Assembly: GCA_021776315.1 (NCBI GenBank)
Contig: JAJFGD010000031.1
Location: forward strand, 1-35,223
Length of the DNA stretch: 35,223 bases
Direction: 5' to 3'
DNA from: Hyphococcus sp.
Lineage (GTDB): Bacteria; Pseudomonadota; Alphaproteobacteria; Caulobacterales; Parvularculaceae
Shown here: piece by piece, positions 1-8,552 of the stretch
Layout: the number at the start of each line of letters is the position of its first letter
Numbering within the stretch: position 1 is the stretch's first letter
Notes under the pieces: generated by a model
The model's input: the letters and a program-made list of their open reading frames with translations, nothing else
Database searches by the model: none
Told to the model about the DNA's origin: nothing
Translations under genes and position numbers: made by a program

Positions 1-400
1 CGGGTTTTTCACGACATAGCGCAAGATTAATGTCCGCAATGAAGGTTTGCCAGTTTTGATCTCCATGATCTCCCTGCCATTGGGTAAGATCCGCCGTTTG
101 AATGAGTTCGAACCGAAGCGGTCTTTCACAATCTTCAATAATCGCCGGAACGATAGTTGAATGCCGCTCACCAACCGTTGCCTCTGCACGCACCCATTTA
201 GATTTTGCGGAGGTTTTTGACCATAAAACCACGACAGATTTCGCACTGCGTAGATTTTTCTCTATCACCTCATCATACGGTTCACCTGCCCGCAAATCGC
301 CGTCCCACCAGACGTCGAATCCGTCCGCTTTTAAGCCCGCAGCAATAAGTTTGGCCCTTGGACGATCCTGGCTAGAATATGATATGAATATGTCAGGCAC
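1..400 (-). CDS. TIR-domain protein, N-terminal part (3' end beyond the window)
   Basis: About 133 residues are readable on the minus strand before the gene leaves the window. The reading begins MPDIFISYSSQDRPRAK, the typical start of a TIR domain. It continues with FDVWWDGDLRAGEPYDEVIE and then VVVLWSKTSAKSKWVRAEA. Glu73, in WVRAEA, is in the position of the catalytic glutamate of NAD-consuming TIR domains. A GTG start is chosen because an in-frame TAA lies a few codons upstream and GGAG precedes it by six bases. Bacterial TIR domains of this type usually head longer proteins with TPR, WD40, cyclase or other C-terminal modules; that part is not visible. It may signal or degrade NAD; defence is possible but unproven. 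Because no stop lies in the window, the gene is easily missed. A plus-strand ORF at 102-422 is its shadow. Confidence 0.85.
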   Translation of the reverse strand, partial: MPDIFISYSSQDRPRAKLIAAGLKADGFDVWWDGDLRAGEPYDEVIEKNLRSAKSVVVLWSKTSAKSKWVRAEATVGERHSTIVPAIIEDCERPLRFELIQTADLTQWQGDHGDQNWQTFIADINLALCREKP

Positions 401-523
401 GCGAGCTCCATGGGATTACTGACAATGTATCGAAGCCGACCAAAAATGGAAACGTTGTAGCTGCTTTGTCAAGGTCGCCTTCGCTTCTAGATCTGCTGAG
501 ATGTCACTGACTAGCCTTGGCAC

Positions 524-1597
524 ATGGAAATATGCAAAACTTGTTCTGTAATGAGCATTTTGGCAAATCAGAATATATGGTTACGCATCCTAATTTCGGC
601 TGCATTTGCAATTTTAGCATATGGCATTTTAGTTGTGGTCGGGAACCGCAGTTTTCGGTCTGTCTCGATAGAGCAGCTTTCGGATGAAGCGGTTGCTTCA
701 CTGAATAATCAATCACTCACGGTGACAACATGGAATCTTGGTTATGGTGGCCTCGGCGCTGAATCAGATTTCGTGGTCGATGGGGGTAACCATTTTTTAC
801 CGCCAAGCCGCGCTATCGTCGAAAAAAATATAGCAGGGATTGTTAGCGAGCTGCAAAACAATCCTGCCGACATCCTAACGTTGCAAGAAGTTGCCCGACC
901 GGGATTGGTAACCCATGGCGGCGACGTACTCGGCAACGTCAATAAAACTCTGTCAGCGCATGACAATGCGTTCTCTGCCGACTTTACCATGCGATATATG
1001 CCACCGGGCTATGGTTCACAACATGGGCTTTTTTCATCGACAAAAATTGCTGGTGCAACGCGTGAAACCGTCGATCTCCCTTTAGAGCCTGGATATATTT
1101 TTGGACTTTCCCGACGCCTTTATCACCTACACATCACACGGATGCCATTTGTCGGTGGAGAATGGTCTGTCATTAATGTTCACCTTTCGGCATTTGATGA
1201 TGGTGCGAATATACGCTTGGAGCAATTAAGAGCCGTCCTGAATGTTGCTCAAACCGAATATGAAAATGGGCGTTTTGTTGTCATCGGCGGCGATTGGAAT
1301 TTGGAGCTTGCCCGTCCAGTTCGGCCGTCAACAACCCTTGAAAAAGATTTGTTTTGGCTTTTTCCATTCCCCACTGATGAATTACAGGAAGGATGGCACG
1401 TTGCCGCGGATCACACCACACCAAGCGTACGGACTAATGAACGCCCATATGTAAAGAACGAAAACTTTACCACCGTCATTGATGGTTTTGTTATCTCACC
1501 CAATGTCGTCCTTGAAACCATTGAGACAACTGATTTTGATTTCGCCTATACGGATCACCAACCCGTGACCGCAACATTTCGAGCCATAACGCCGTAG
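524..1597 (+). CDS. Membrane-anchored endonuclease/exonuclease/phosphatase-family protein
   Basis: The 357-residue product has one N-terminal transmembrane segment at about residues 19-40 and then an EEP-fold domain. The fold's signature blocks appear in order: TWNLGYGG (metal-site Asn), LQEV (Glu), NVHLSAF (His), GGDWN (Asp and Asn), IDGF, and a closing TDHQPV with the Asp-His pair. The catalytic set therefore looks complete. Members of this family cleave phosphodiester or phosphomonoester bonds in nucleic acids, inositol phosphates or sphingomyelin; the substrate cannot be told from sequence alone. The catalytic part should face the periplasm. An internal ATG at 551 is an equally plausible start, since neither site has a strong Shine-Dalgarno. 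The gene diverges from the TIR gene and converges with the enolase-superfamily gene. Confidence 0.85.
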   Translation: MEICKTCSVMSILANQNIWLRILISAAFAILAYGILVVVGNRSFRSVSIEQLSDEAVASLNNQSLTVTTWNLGYGGLGAESDFVVDGGNHFLPPSRAIVEKNIAGIVSELQNNPADILTLQEVARPGLVTHGGDVLGNVNKTLSAHDNAFSADFTMRYMPPGYGSQHGLFSSTKIAGATRETVDLPLEPGYIFGLSRRLYHLHITRMPFVGGEWSVINVHLSAFDDGANIRLEQLRAVLNVAQTEYENGRFVVIGGDWNLELARPVRPSTTLEKDLFWLFPFPTDELQEGWHVAADHTTPSVRTNERPYVKNENFTTVIDGFVISPNVVLETIETTDFDFAYTDHQPVTATFRAITP

Positions 1598-1616
1598 CAA
1601 ATCCAGGCTTTTTTCC

Positions 1617-2723
1617 CTAGCGCTTATATTCCGCGACAGGTTTTCCTAAAACATCTCTGTTTGGGTCGATACCAAGACCCGGTGCGTCTGATGCTTTCAT
1701 GGTTCCATTGATACGTTTCGGCGCACCGGTCGCATTTTCAACCGTCACATAGCTGTTAAAATCTGTCGCCGAGAAACGCAAAGCCTCTGGTGTTGAATGG
1801 GCAAGATGCGCAATAGCGGCCGTAATAATATCGCCACCCCAACTATCTTCGATGGTCATCGGAATCCTTAGAGAAACACAAACATCACGGATAATTCGCG
1901 CCTTGGTCAGCCCACCGACCTTTGAAATTTTCAAATTAATGGCGTCCATCGCGCCATCAGCGTGACCACGCAGTAGCGCATCCAATCCATGGATGTTTTC
2001 ATCCAGAATAAACGGCAAATTCGTGTTTCGCCTTACCGCCAGGCAGTGATCATAGGTCCGACAGGGCTGTTCAATATAGACATCGCGATCCCGCACTGCA
2101 TTTACGACACGATGGGCATCATCAACGCGCCAGCCGGTATTGGCATCAGCAACCAAGGTCTCGCTATCGCTTAATATATCAGCGACGGCGTGAATGCGGG
2201 CAATGTCGTCTTCACGCTTTCCGCCGACTTTCAATTGAAACTTTGTATAACCATCAGCGCGGTGACCGGCGACATTTTCCGCCATATGTTCCGCAGAACC
2301 CTGACTAATGGCACGGTAGAGCGCAACGCTTTCGCCAAATTTGCCACCCATCAGATCACTGACAGATTTATTGGATGATTTCCCAAGCATGTCCCAACAC
2401 GCCATATCGATCGCAGATTTCACATAAGGGTGGCCCAACAACGCCGCATCCATCATGTCATTGATCACGCTGACGGCCGTGGGATCCTGCCCCAACAAGG
2501 TCGGTGCCAATTCGCCAATGCCCGCGCGCGCGCCAGCACCAAACGCCGGTAGGTAGAATGGCCCCAAAGGACAAACCTCACCAAACGCTGATCGTCCGTC
2601 GTCTGTGATCAGCTCAACGACCGTACAGTCAAAGACGTCGACATATTTCCCTTCGGACCAGGAATAGCGCCCTTCAACCAAGGGCAGATCAACTTGATAG
2701 ACTTTAATGGCGTCGAGCTTCAC
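1617..2723 (-). CDS. Mandelate racemase/muconate lactonizing enzyme family; probably cis-3-hydroxyproline dehydratase or hydroxyproline betaine epimerase
   Basis: At 368 residues this is a normal-length enolase-superfamily enzyme. It has an N-terminal capping domain (about 1-125) and a beta-barrel with the expected acid-base and metal residues. These are Lys161 and Lys165 in TKFQLKVGG, Asp193 in VADANTGW, Glu219 in YIEQPC, Asp241-Glu242 in ILDENI, and Lys265/Lys268 in [10 protein letters not shown]. The combination FQLKVGG, DANTGW and IEQPC is what I recall for the branch that acts on hydroxyproline and proline betaines. The exact reaction (dehydration of cis-3-hydroxy-L-proline or 2-epimerisation of hydroxyproline betaine) is inferred. 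No hydroxyproline transporter or ketimine reductase lies beside it, so context does not decide. It is a soluble, Mg-dependent cytoplasmic enzyme. A more distant dehydratase or racemase of the same group remains possible. Confidence 0.88.
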   Translation of the reverse strand: MKLDAIKVYQVDLPLVEGRYSWSEGKYVDVFDCTVVELITDDGRSAFGEVCPLGPFYLPAFGAGARAGIGELAPTLLGQDPTAVSVINDMMDAALLGHPYVKSAIDMACWDMLGKSSNKSVSDLMGGKFGESVALYRAISQGSAEHMAENVAGHRADGYTKFQLKVGGKREDDIARIHAVADILSDSETLVADANTGWRVDDAHRVVNAVRDRDVYIEQPCRTYDHCLAVRRNTNLPFILDENIHGLDALLRGHADGAMDAINLKISKVGGLTKARIIRDVCVSLRIPMTIEDSWGGDIITAAIAHLAHSTPEALRFSATDFNSYVTVENATGAPKRINGTMKASDAPGLGIDPNRDVLGKPVAEYKR

Positions 2724-2820
2724 GGAAGATCCCTCAAATAGTTATTGGCACCATCTTTTACAGTGAATCGGACCATTCGCCTATGTGTTTGGGCGGCAAC
2801 TGATAGAAATCTCAAACTCC

Positions 2821-3675
2821 TTACTCTCGTGATTTTGGCGCCCAACCGGGTTTGCCGAAAATATACATCCACGCCTCACCAAAAGATTTGGCATTGCGGA
2901 CATCATCGACAAAGCCTGGAATTTCGGAAAACCAAACACTAATCGGATGGACGCTGTCATAGTCGCGTTTTAATCCGTAACGGGGCTTTTCCTCTTCCGG
3001 TTGGAAGGTGCCGAACATACGATCCCAGATGATCAAGATGCCCCCATAATTCATATCGATATATTTCTCATCACAACCGTGATGGACACGATGGTTTGAT
3101 GGTGTGTTCATGATGCCATCCAAGGGGCCCAGATTCCCAATAAGCTCCGTGTGGATCCAGACCTGATAGGCTTGAACGGCAATGATCCCGAAAAACACAA
3201 GCGCGGGCGGGAACCCAAGAAACAACATTGGCAAATGGAACAAGATTGAAAGCACGCTTTCCAGCGGACCAAATCGAACCGCGACCGAAATATTCATAAA
3301 GCGCGATGAATGGTGCACCGCATGTTGGGTCCAAAACACACGCACTTGATGGGCGAAACGATGTTCCCAGTAATAGATGAAATCAGCGACCAAGACGGCC
3401 AAAGCCACGGTCCAAATATTTATTTGGAATGTCCATGTGATGTAGGTTTCAGCAAGAACGATAAAGCCCAAATACGCAAAGGAGAGAATGAAGATCTCAA
3501 TCACCAAAAATGGAATCTGGGTTGAGATACTCGCAAACATGTCCGCAAAACCGCGCCAGCGAAACGACTTTGAAAATAGCCCTTTAATGGCTTCAATGCT
3601 GAGGATGGCGAGGCCAATGACAAAAAACACTTCGTCTAAAGAATTGCCCAACTGTTCAAGATATTCCGGTGTCAT
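2821..3675 (-). CDS. Sterol desaturase / fatty acid hydroxylase family membrane protein
   Basis: This 284-residue integral membrane protein has several hydrophobic segments and the di-iron histidine clusters of the family. They are EHRFAH (His105, His109), QHAVHH (His118, His121, His122) and NHRVHHG (His195, His198, His199), with a further His175. Family members insert oxygen into lipid C-H bonds using a non-haem di-iron site at the membrane face; the lipid substrate here is unknown. Its start codon overlaps the stop of the upstream TetR gene by four bases (ATGA-type overlap). The two are therefore almost certainly translated from one message, and the TetR protein probably controls this enzyme. 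Confidence 0.92.
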   Translation of the reverse strand: MTPEYLEQLGNSLDEVFFVIGLAILSIEAIKGLFSKSFRWRGFADMFASISTQIPFLVIEIFILSFAYLGFIVLAETYITWTFQINIWTVALAVLVADFIYYWEHRFAHQVRVFWTQHAVHHSSRFMNISVAVRFGPLESVLSILFHLPMLFLGFPPALVFFGIIAVQAYQVWIHTELIGNLGPLDGIMNTPSNHRVHHGCDEKYIDMNYGGILIIWDRMFGTFQPEEEKPRYGLKRDYDSVHPISVWFSEIPGFVDDVRNAKSFGEAWMYIFGKPGWAPKSRE

Positions 3676-4232
3676 TGGTTTGCTTCCCCCAATCCCTTAG
3701 TCAGTGTCCGCCATGCGAGGTCCACCGCTTGTGCCTTAGTCACCTCGCCCGCTTTGACGCTTTCCCACCCCGCATAGAGGAGATGATCATAGCTTTGTGC
3801 GATCCAGCTGGTTGGCACGGCGCGATCAAAGGTACCTTCCTTTTTCGCGGCCTCAATCATCTCGCGGGTCTCATTCATTTGGCGCTTATAGGCCGCCACC
3901 ATATCCGGATCATTTTCCAGGGGCTCAGTGGCCAAAAACCCGTGGCGATCCCCCAGGGGGATCAGCACCGCCAACATCCGCCGCAGCGCATCACTATAGG
4001 ATGATGCCTCCTCACAGGCTGCGTCCGCCGCCTGGTCCATCTCCTCCATCGCCAACATGGCCAATGTCTTGATCAGGTCGTCACGACTGGCGAAATGGCG
4101 ATGCAGGGTCGCGCGCCCCACCCCGGCCGCATTGGCGATATCACCAAGGGAGGCGCCACTGTCCCGGCTTAAAAGGTCAAATGCTGCCTCAATGATGGCG
4201 TCTTTGGTAGAAAGGCGTGGCGAAATTGTCAT
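3672..4232 (-). CDS. TetR/AcrR family transcriptional regulator
   Basis: The 186-residue product has an N-terminal TetR helix-turn-helix (SLGDIANAAGVGRATLHRHF followed by ASRDDLI) and a helical C-terminal ligand domain. I start it at the ATG giving MTISPRLSTK. The longer frame from 4277 adds 15 residues with no family similarity and would run through a palindromic region better read as the operator. It sits directly upstream of, and overlaps by four bases, the sterol-desaturase-family gene. Self-regulation together with that gene, relieved by a lipid-like ligand, is the simplest model; the ligand is not predictable. Confidence 0.9.
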   Translation of the reverse strand: MTISPRLSTKDAIIEAAFDLLSRDSGASLGDIANAAGVGRATLHRHFASRDDLIKTLAMLAMEEMDQAADAACEEASSYSDALRRMLAVLIPLGDRHGFLATEPLENDPDMVAAYKRQMNETREMIEAAKKEGTFDRAVPTSWIAQSYDHLLYAGWESVKAGEVTKAQAVDLAWRTLTKGLGEANQ

Positions 4233-4237
4233 GCGAC

Positions 4238-4254
4238 ACATATGTCTCATATGA
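4238..4254. promoter_or_regulatory. Probable TetR operator (paired palindromes)
   Basis: Two 8-base palindromes, ACATATGT (4238-4245) and TCATATGA (4247-4254), sit one base apart, with their CATATG cores nine bases apart. They lie immediately upstream of the TetR start codon. Close pairs of small palindromes are common as TetR-family operators. The position would let the regulator block its own transcription and that of the sterol-desaturase gene. Binding is inferred. Confidence 0.45.
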
Positions 4255-4306
4255 GGCATGGTTTCAAGGGGCGTCAAAAATTATTCTATACTCATCAGAT
4301 CAGGAT

Positions 4307-4645
4307 TTACCGAACCGCCCGAGCACCAATGAAAACAAAACCACTCAGCAAAACCGGAATCAGTGAAATCACAGCAAACATCAAATCCCCAGTCATGAGG
4401 ATGATCAAAGCAGAAACCAGAAAGCCCGCCCCCATCGTGGCAGCACCAATTAATCTGAATTTCGGCACGGCGCTCAACGCGGCACCAAGGATTTGAAAAA
4501 CACCGAGTGAAATCATCGCTGCAACACCCAGGCCGGCATCAGCAAAAAACTGTACTTCCTGTGGCACTTGCATGACTTTCGCCGCACCAGCGGCAAGGCT
4601 CAACAAAATCAGGATGACAAGAATGACGGTCTGCACAATTTTCAT
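4307..4645 (-). CDS. DoxX-like small membrane protein
   Basis: About 112 residues with four hydrophobic segments: VILVILILLSLAAGAAKV, then AAMISLGVFQILGAALSAV, IGAATMGAGFLVSALIIL and MFAVISLIPVLLSGFVF. The pattern of a first helix ending in GAAKV followed by a short amphipathic stretch resembles DoxX-like proteins. These are inner-membrane proteins of generally uncertain role. I favour the ATG at 4645 (MKIVQTVI), which puts the first helix at the N-terminus; an ATG at 4681 would add 12 polar residues. It lies on the same strand as the TetR gene, 75 bases downstream of that gene's start in map terms, and is not obviously in its operon. Confidence 0.7.
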   Translation of the reverse strand: MKIVQTVILVILILLSLAAGAAKVMQVPQEVQFFADAGLGVAAMISLGVFQILGAALSAVPKFRLIGAATMGAGFLVSALIILMTGDLMFAVISLIPVLLSGFVFIGARAVR

Positions 4646-4741
4646 TTTATCGCCTGTATTGTTGATGTCGCTGATGAGCATTTGTGGAAGGGCTATTGTG
4701 ATATCATCGCGCTTGGTGATTCACTAGGATATCCCAGGGGA

Positions 4742-5245
4742 CTATAGCGCGCGGGTGGCGGGGACGCAAAACCCGTTGGGGTTTCTTGTCGCGCGCCGCT
4801 GTTTTCGCTTTGCCCGGTAACGCGCGAATTCCTTAAACGGATCTTCGGCGGCTTGAAGCGACGCCATATAGTCATCAACGATCTCGCGACACAGCGCCTG
4901 ACGCCGCGCCCAGTTTTCGCGGCTGTTTTGCAGATTGACGTCGACAATCGCGCCCGCCGCATGGGGACAGTCGTCGCGCCGGGCGCAACAAAGAGTGCGC
5001 AAATCCTCACCGATACCGCAAGCTGGGCAAAAATCCCGCGCCCTGGCGGATGGATCGCCCGCTTTGCGCCGGCGTTGTGCGATCGCGCGCGGCAACACCA
5101 CCGCCTCTAGAAAGGCACCAAAGGAAAACAAGAATTCTTCCGTATGCAAATCTGGAATGCCGCGCGCCGCACAATAGTCTTTGACAATTTTGTCTTCTTC
5201 GTCTTCCTCTTTGTCTTTCGCGGCGGTTGATTGTTTTGCTCTCAC
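4742..5245 (-). CDS. Small Cys-rich hypothetical protein
   Basis: I do not recognise this 167-residue protein. It begins with a very acidic and basic stretch (KDKEEDEEDK). The central part holds CPACG, then CCARRDDCPH, giving five cysteines and a histidine in about 25 residues, which suggests a zinc-binding knuckle. The C-terminus is Arg- and Lys-rich (RYRAKRKQRRATRN), consistent with binding nucleic acid. It is likely cytoplasmic, with no signal peptide or membrane segment. The start ATG is followed by a reading with ordinary codon use. Function is unknown. Confidence 0.6.
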   Translation of the reverse strand: MRAKQSTAAKDKEEDEEDKIVKDYCAARGIPDLHTEEFLFSFGAFLEAVVLPRAIAQRRRKAGDPSARARDFCPACGIGEDLRTLCCARRDDCPHAAGAIVDVNLQNSRENWARRQALCREIVDDYMASLQAAEDPFKEFARYRAKRKQRRATRNPNGFCVPATRAL

Positions 5246-5722
5246 CTTGAATTCCTTTCATCCAGACATGGGTCGTCGTCGCCGCGACCCCATTTGGCCC
5301 GACGCTATAAAGGGAGAGGTTTGCGCGTGCCGCGAAACATCCAGGTCAAAATAAAACACGGACGCATCGCGTCCCGCGCCGCCGCCCTGGCATCTTTTCA
5401 ATCCGTGGACCGCGTATTTCCGCGATGTTTTCCTCAACTGAGCGCATGGGCCGGCACGTAACAGCGGATCCCGCCAGAAAGGCTCCGATCTTCCATGCGG
5501 CAAGCGAAGGGACGCATCCTTTATGCTGCATCACGCCATCGCCCACGCATCGCAGGCCCGGACCATCAGATAACGGGTGCACTCACGCCTCTCCCTATCC
5601 GGGACGAGAACCATCATAGGGCCTTACAGGCGGGGGTGGATAACTCCGCACCAAATATAGGTTTTATGGAAGACTACCCTCTTGGGGTTGTGTGGAGACT
5701 AAGGGGTTCAACTGGGTTCGTC

Positions 5723-5742
5723 ATTCCGGCGCAGGCCGGAAT
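5723..5742. repeat. Extragenic palindrome, copy 1
   Basis: A perfect inverted repeat: ATTCCGGC, a four-base loop GCAG, then GCCGGAAT. This is the type of extragenic palindrome whose chance translation gives the VIPAQAGI peptide seen in many misannotated alphaproteobacterial ORFs. A second copy with identical stem and loop lies 103 bases to the right. Confidence 0.85.
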
Positions 5743-5825
5743 CCAGTCAAAGCTATTGATGCAGGTCGCGTTTAAGGGGTGGTGGGATGGTGGTGTGCGA
5801 TTAGCAGAAAAAAGACGAGCCGCTC

Positions 5826-5845
5826 ATTCCGGCGCAGGCCGGAAT
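5826..5845. repeat. Extragenic palindrome, copy 2
   Basis: Identical stem (ATTCCGGC/GCCGGAAT) and loop (GCAG) to the copy at 5723-5742, in the same orientation. The intervening sequence is not repeated. Confidence 0.85.
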
Positions 5846-5902
5846 CTCGAGAGGCGCGCGCCGAGACGGACGGGGTTTCACCGATCGTGAAGCCCCCCCA
5901 TC

Positions 5903-5940
5903 CCCGACTATGTCGGGACTTCCCCTGTAAACGGGGGAAG
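5903..5940. repeat. Two adjacent hairpins
   Basis: CCCGAC-TAT-GTCGGG (5903-5917) is followed by CTTCCCC, a seven- to eight-base loop, and GGGGAAG (5919-5940). Both stems are perfect. They lie just beyond the 3' end of the minus-strand pseudogene and could end its transcript, though no T-run follows on either strand. They also resemble short interspersed palindromes of alphaproteobacteria. Confidence 0.6.
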
Positions 5941-5975
5941 AAAGCAAACACCCTCTCCGCCGTTCATTCCATGAC

Positions 5976-6583
5976 CTAATTGACACCGCACGCAACGGGT
6001 GACGCTTCAATCTTTCGAATTTCCGTAAAATCTTCCGGTGCATCGGGGGGACTGGTAATATCAATTCGAGTCCAGTGCCCGCCCTCACCAATCGTAAAAC
6101 GCGCTTCCCAATTAAAGCCGTCAAATGCCGGGGATGGCTGCCACACAACGATAACATCACCTGCGCGCCGTGCACGTCGGTCACGGGTCTGCGTAGATTT
6201 GTTGTGAATTGACGCGATTACAAATCGATTGCCCGCCGGATCATAGACCCGAATATTGGAACCGTGACCCATATCCTCTTCCCAATCCGGAAACGGAATA
6301 TCCGACCATTCATCATAAATGCCCAGCCATTTTGCGCCCAGCGCCCAGCCCATTTCCCGCCGCCAACGCGCTTCCAACCATTGCCATCATCACGACTAAA
6401 AGTGTCAAGCTCGAAACAACCGACGAGAAAGGCAAAACCTTCCAGTTCAACGGGCGCATCAGCGGCCCGACCAGCATTGTTTATCTCTTCATGATGGTTG
6501 GATGATGCCACGCCAAGCGCAGTTGCAAGCCCAGCAACAAGAGGTGCTATCAATTTAAAGGCCGTTTTAATTTGCTTCATCAT
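5976..6583 (-). pseudogene. Frameshifted gene for a secreted protein
   Basis: Two overlapping minus-strand frames make sense only when joined. The first, from 6583, encodes a signal peptide (MMKQIKTAFKLIAPLVAGLA) and a domain start ELEGFAFLVGCFELDTFSRDD. The second, ending at 5976, continues with EARWRREMGWALGAKWLGIY, DEWSDIPFPDWEEDM and a beta-rich C-terminus (IRVYDPAGNRFVIASIHN). The switch falls at about 6370-6380, around GGTTGGAAG, where one base appears to be missing. Together they give a protein of about 200 residues resembling the lipocalin-like family whose members start with a phrase of the FLVGxW kind. It starts 20 bases after the lpdA stop. A sequencing error is as likely as a real mutation. 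Confidence 0.65.
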
Positions 6584-6602
6584 TGGGACCGTCTTTCCCA
6601 CA

Positions 6603-8027
6603 CTAAATATGCATCACGCGCCCATAAGCATCCAACACGCTCTCATGCATCATTTCTGACAGCGTTGGGTGCGGGAAGATGGAATGCATCAGATCTTCTT
6701 CCACCGCTTCCATAGTTTTCGCGATGCCGAAGCCCTGGATCAGTTCGGTGACTTCCGCGCCGATCATATGGGCACCGAGCAGCTCTCCGGTTTTGTCGTC
6801 AAAGATGGTTTTGACCATGCCTTCGGGCTCGCCCAGCGCGATCGCTTTGCCATTGCCGTTAAAGGGGAAGCGCCCGACCTTGACCTTGTGACCGGCGGCT
6901 TTCGCTTTGGCTTCGGTCATGCCGACGCTCGCGACCTGTGGTTGGCAATAGGTACAGCCAGGGATCAGGGATGTGTCTAGGGGGTGGACTTTGTTCTTGC
7001 CCGCGATCTTCTCTACACAGATTACCCCTTCATGGGAGGCTTTGTGGGCAAGCCAAGGCGGCCCACAAACATCACCAATGGCGTAAAGGCCTTTGACACC
7101 CGTCTCCATCCATTGATTGATCACCACATGACCGCGGTCGACTTTGACGCCCAGCGCCTCCAGCCCCAAATTCTCTGTATTGCCGACAATACCGATGGCG
7201 AGGACAACGCGCTCAGCCTCAATCTCTTGCGTTTTACCATCTTTCATTTTGATCGTGGCTTTGGCAGTCTTGTCACCCTTCACCAGCTTTTCAACGCTCG
7301 CAGAGGTGATGATATTCATGCCTTGCTTTTTGAATTGCTTCTCAGCGAATTTTGAAATCTCTTCATCTTCGGCGGGCAAGACGCGGTCGACCATTTCCAC
7401 CACGGTGACGTCCGCACCAAGCGCATTATAGAAACTGGCAAACTCAATCCCGATCGCCCCAGAGCCAATCACCAATAGCGACTTTGGCATCACATCGGGC
7501 ACCATCGCTTCTTTCGCGGTCCAGACGAACTTGCCATCAGGCTCTAGCCCAATCGCTGGGATCGTCCGCGCGCGCGCACCGGTCGCCAGGATCACATGAT
7601 TGGCTTTGACCGTATCGGCGCCTTTGGCGGTTTTGACCTTGATCAGCGGCGCGCCGGAACCGTTAGTCGCCTTGGCCAGCGTCGCCTCACCCGCGATCAC
7701 CTGGATCTTGTGCTTCTTCATCAGATAGCCAATGCCACCGGAGAGCTTACCCGCCACACCGCGCGAGCGCTTAATCACCGCGTCTATGTCAAAACCGATA
7801 TTGTCCGCCTTCAGGCCGAATTCAGAGGCGTGCTTCATATTGGTGTAAATCTCAGCCGTGCGTAAAAGCGCCTTGGTGGGGATACAGCCCCAATTGAGGC
7901 AGACACCGCCCAGCTCGCGCCGCTCAATGATCGCGACTTTCATGCCCAGCTGGCTGGCGCGGATCGCGGCCACATAGCCCCCGGGGCCGGAACCGATAAT
8001 GGCGAGGTCTGCGGTGTGGTCGGTCAT
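6603..8027 (-). CDS. lpdA: Dihydrolipoyl dehydrogenase (E3)
   Basis: The 474-residue flavoprotein reoxidises the dihydrolipoyl groups of the 2-oxoacid dehydrogenase complexes and the glycine cleavage system, passing electrons to NAD+. An N-terminal FAD-binding fold (IIGSGPGGYVAA) is followed by the redox disulfide Cys43/Cys48 in GGVCLNWGCIPTKA. A second dinucleotide fold binds NAD (VIGSGAIGIEFASF). The C-terminal interface domain carries the His453-Glu458 active-site pair in HPTLSE. Length and all motifs are standard. No E1 or E2 genes are next to it, so it may serve several complexes. The gene runs opposite to the MAPEG gene, with a 109-base divergent intergenic space. Confidence 0.97.
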   Translation of the reverse strand: MTDHTADLAIIGSGPGGYVAAIRASQLGMKVAIIERRELGGVCLNWGCIPTKALLRTAEIYTNMKHASEFGLKADNIGFDIDAVIKRSRGVAGKLSGGIGYLMKKHKIQVIAGEATLAKATNGSGAPLIKVKTAKGADTVKANHVILATGARARTIPAIGLEPDGKFVWTAKEAMVPDVMPKSLLVIGSGAIGIEFASFYNALGADVTVVEMVDRVLPAEDEEISKFAEKQFKKQGMNIITSASVEKLVKGDKTAKATIKMKDGKTQEIEAERVVLAIGIVGNTENLGLEALGVKVDRGHVVINQWMETGVKGLYAIGDVCGPPWLAHKASHEGVICVEKIAGKNKVHPLDTSLIPGCTYCQPQVASVGMTEAKAKAAGHKVKVGRFPFNGNGKAIALGEPEGMVKTIFDDKTGELLGAHMIGAEVTELIQGFGIAKTMEAVEEDLMHSIFPHPTLSEMMHESVLDAYGRVMHI

Positions 8028-8136
8028 GAGATACTCCTCAGATGTTATTCAATAACGCGCGAGCGCTGTAATTCTCGCGGGACTATAACGACGCAGACCG
8101 CTATGAAAAGGCAAAGCCACAAAGGTAGAGAAAAAC

Positions 8137-8535
8137 ATGACCGGATATATTCTTTGGAGCCTACTTTTATATTTTATTTATGTGATGACGTCAGCGGGAA
8201 TGTGCCTGTTGGCCGTCCCAGGCGGTGCTGGCGCTATTTTGAAAGCAGCCCTAGGCTCAAGAGACAAAATGCCTGATGCGGGGATCATGGCAGAACGTGC
8301 TGGGCGCGCACAACGCAATATGGAAGAATCGCTATTTTTCTTCCTACCCCTTGCGCTATTGGCACTCTTTTTGGGCAAAGCAGACGGGCTCGCCGCAACC
8401 GGTGCCCTTGTCTATGTGATCGCTCGTGCAGTTTATTTGCCCGTTTATGTTTTTGGTATTTTCGCTGCCCGCACCGCAGTTTGGAGTGCCGGGTTAATCG
8501 GCATCGTCATGATGTTAGTACGCCTGCATTCATAA
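8137..8535 (+). CDS. MAPEG family membrane protein
   Basis: A 132-residue protein with four hydrophobic helices and the family signature ERAGRAQRNMEESLFFF in the first cytosolic loop and second helix. MAPEG proteins are small trimeric membrane proteins, some with glutathione transferase or peroxidase activity; bacterial members are mostly uncharacterised. The start has AGGTAGAG upstream. It is followed after 17 bases by the haloalkane dehalogenase gene, whose Shine-Dalgarno lies just beyond the MAPEG stop, so the two probably form a transcription unit. Confidence 0.9.
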   Translation: MTGYILWSLLLYFIYVMTSAGMCLLAVPGGAGAILKAALGSRDKMPDAGIMAERAGRAQRNMEESLFFFLPLALLALFLGKADGLAATGALVYVIARAVYLPVYVFGIFAARTAVWSAGLIGIVMMLVRLHS

Positions 8536-8552
8536 AAGAAGGAAGACCCCTC

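Larger units (their letters stand above)
5246..5975. other. Gene-free stretch with hairpins and palindromic repeats
   Basis: About 730 bases contain no convincing gene; open frames here have atypical composition and run through palindromes. The left half is GC-rich and self-complementary in places, for example GGACGC/GCGTCC with a three-base loop at 5360-5374, and could encode a structured RNA that I cannot identify. The right half holds the repeats listed separately. Confidence 0.6.

Noticed and set aside
102-422. Plus-strand frame of 106 residues
   Set aside because: It is antisense to the TIR-domain gene, has no family similarity and no ribosome-binding site.
5495-5890. Plus-strand frame containing FVIPAQAGIQ
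   Set aside because: The peptide is a translated extragenic palindrome; the frame is an artefact of the repeats.
6669-7865. Several long plus-strand frames opposite lpdA
   Set aside because: They are shadows of the strongly biased codon use of lpdA on the other strand.
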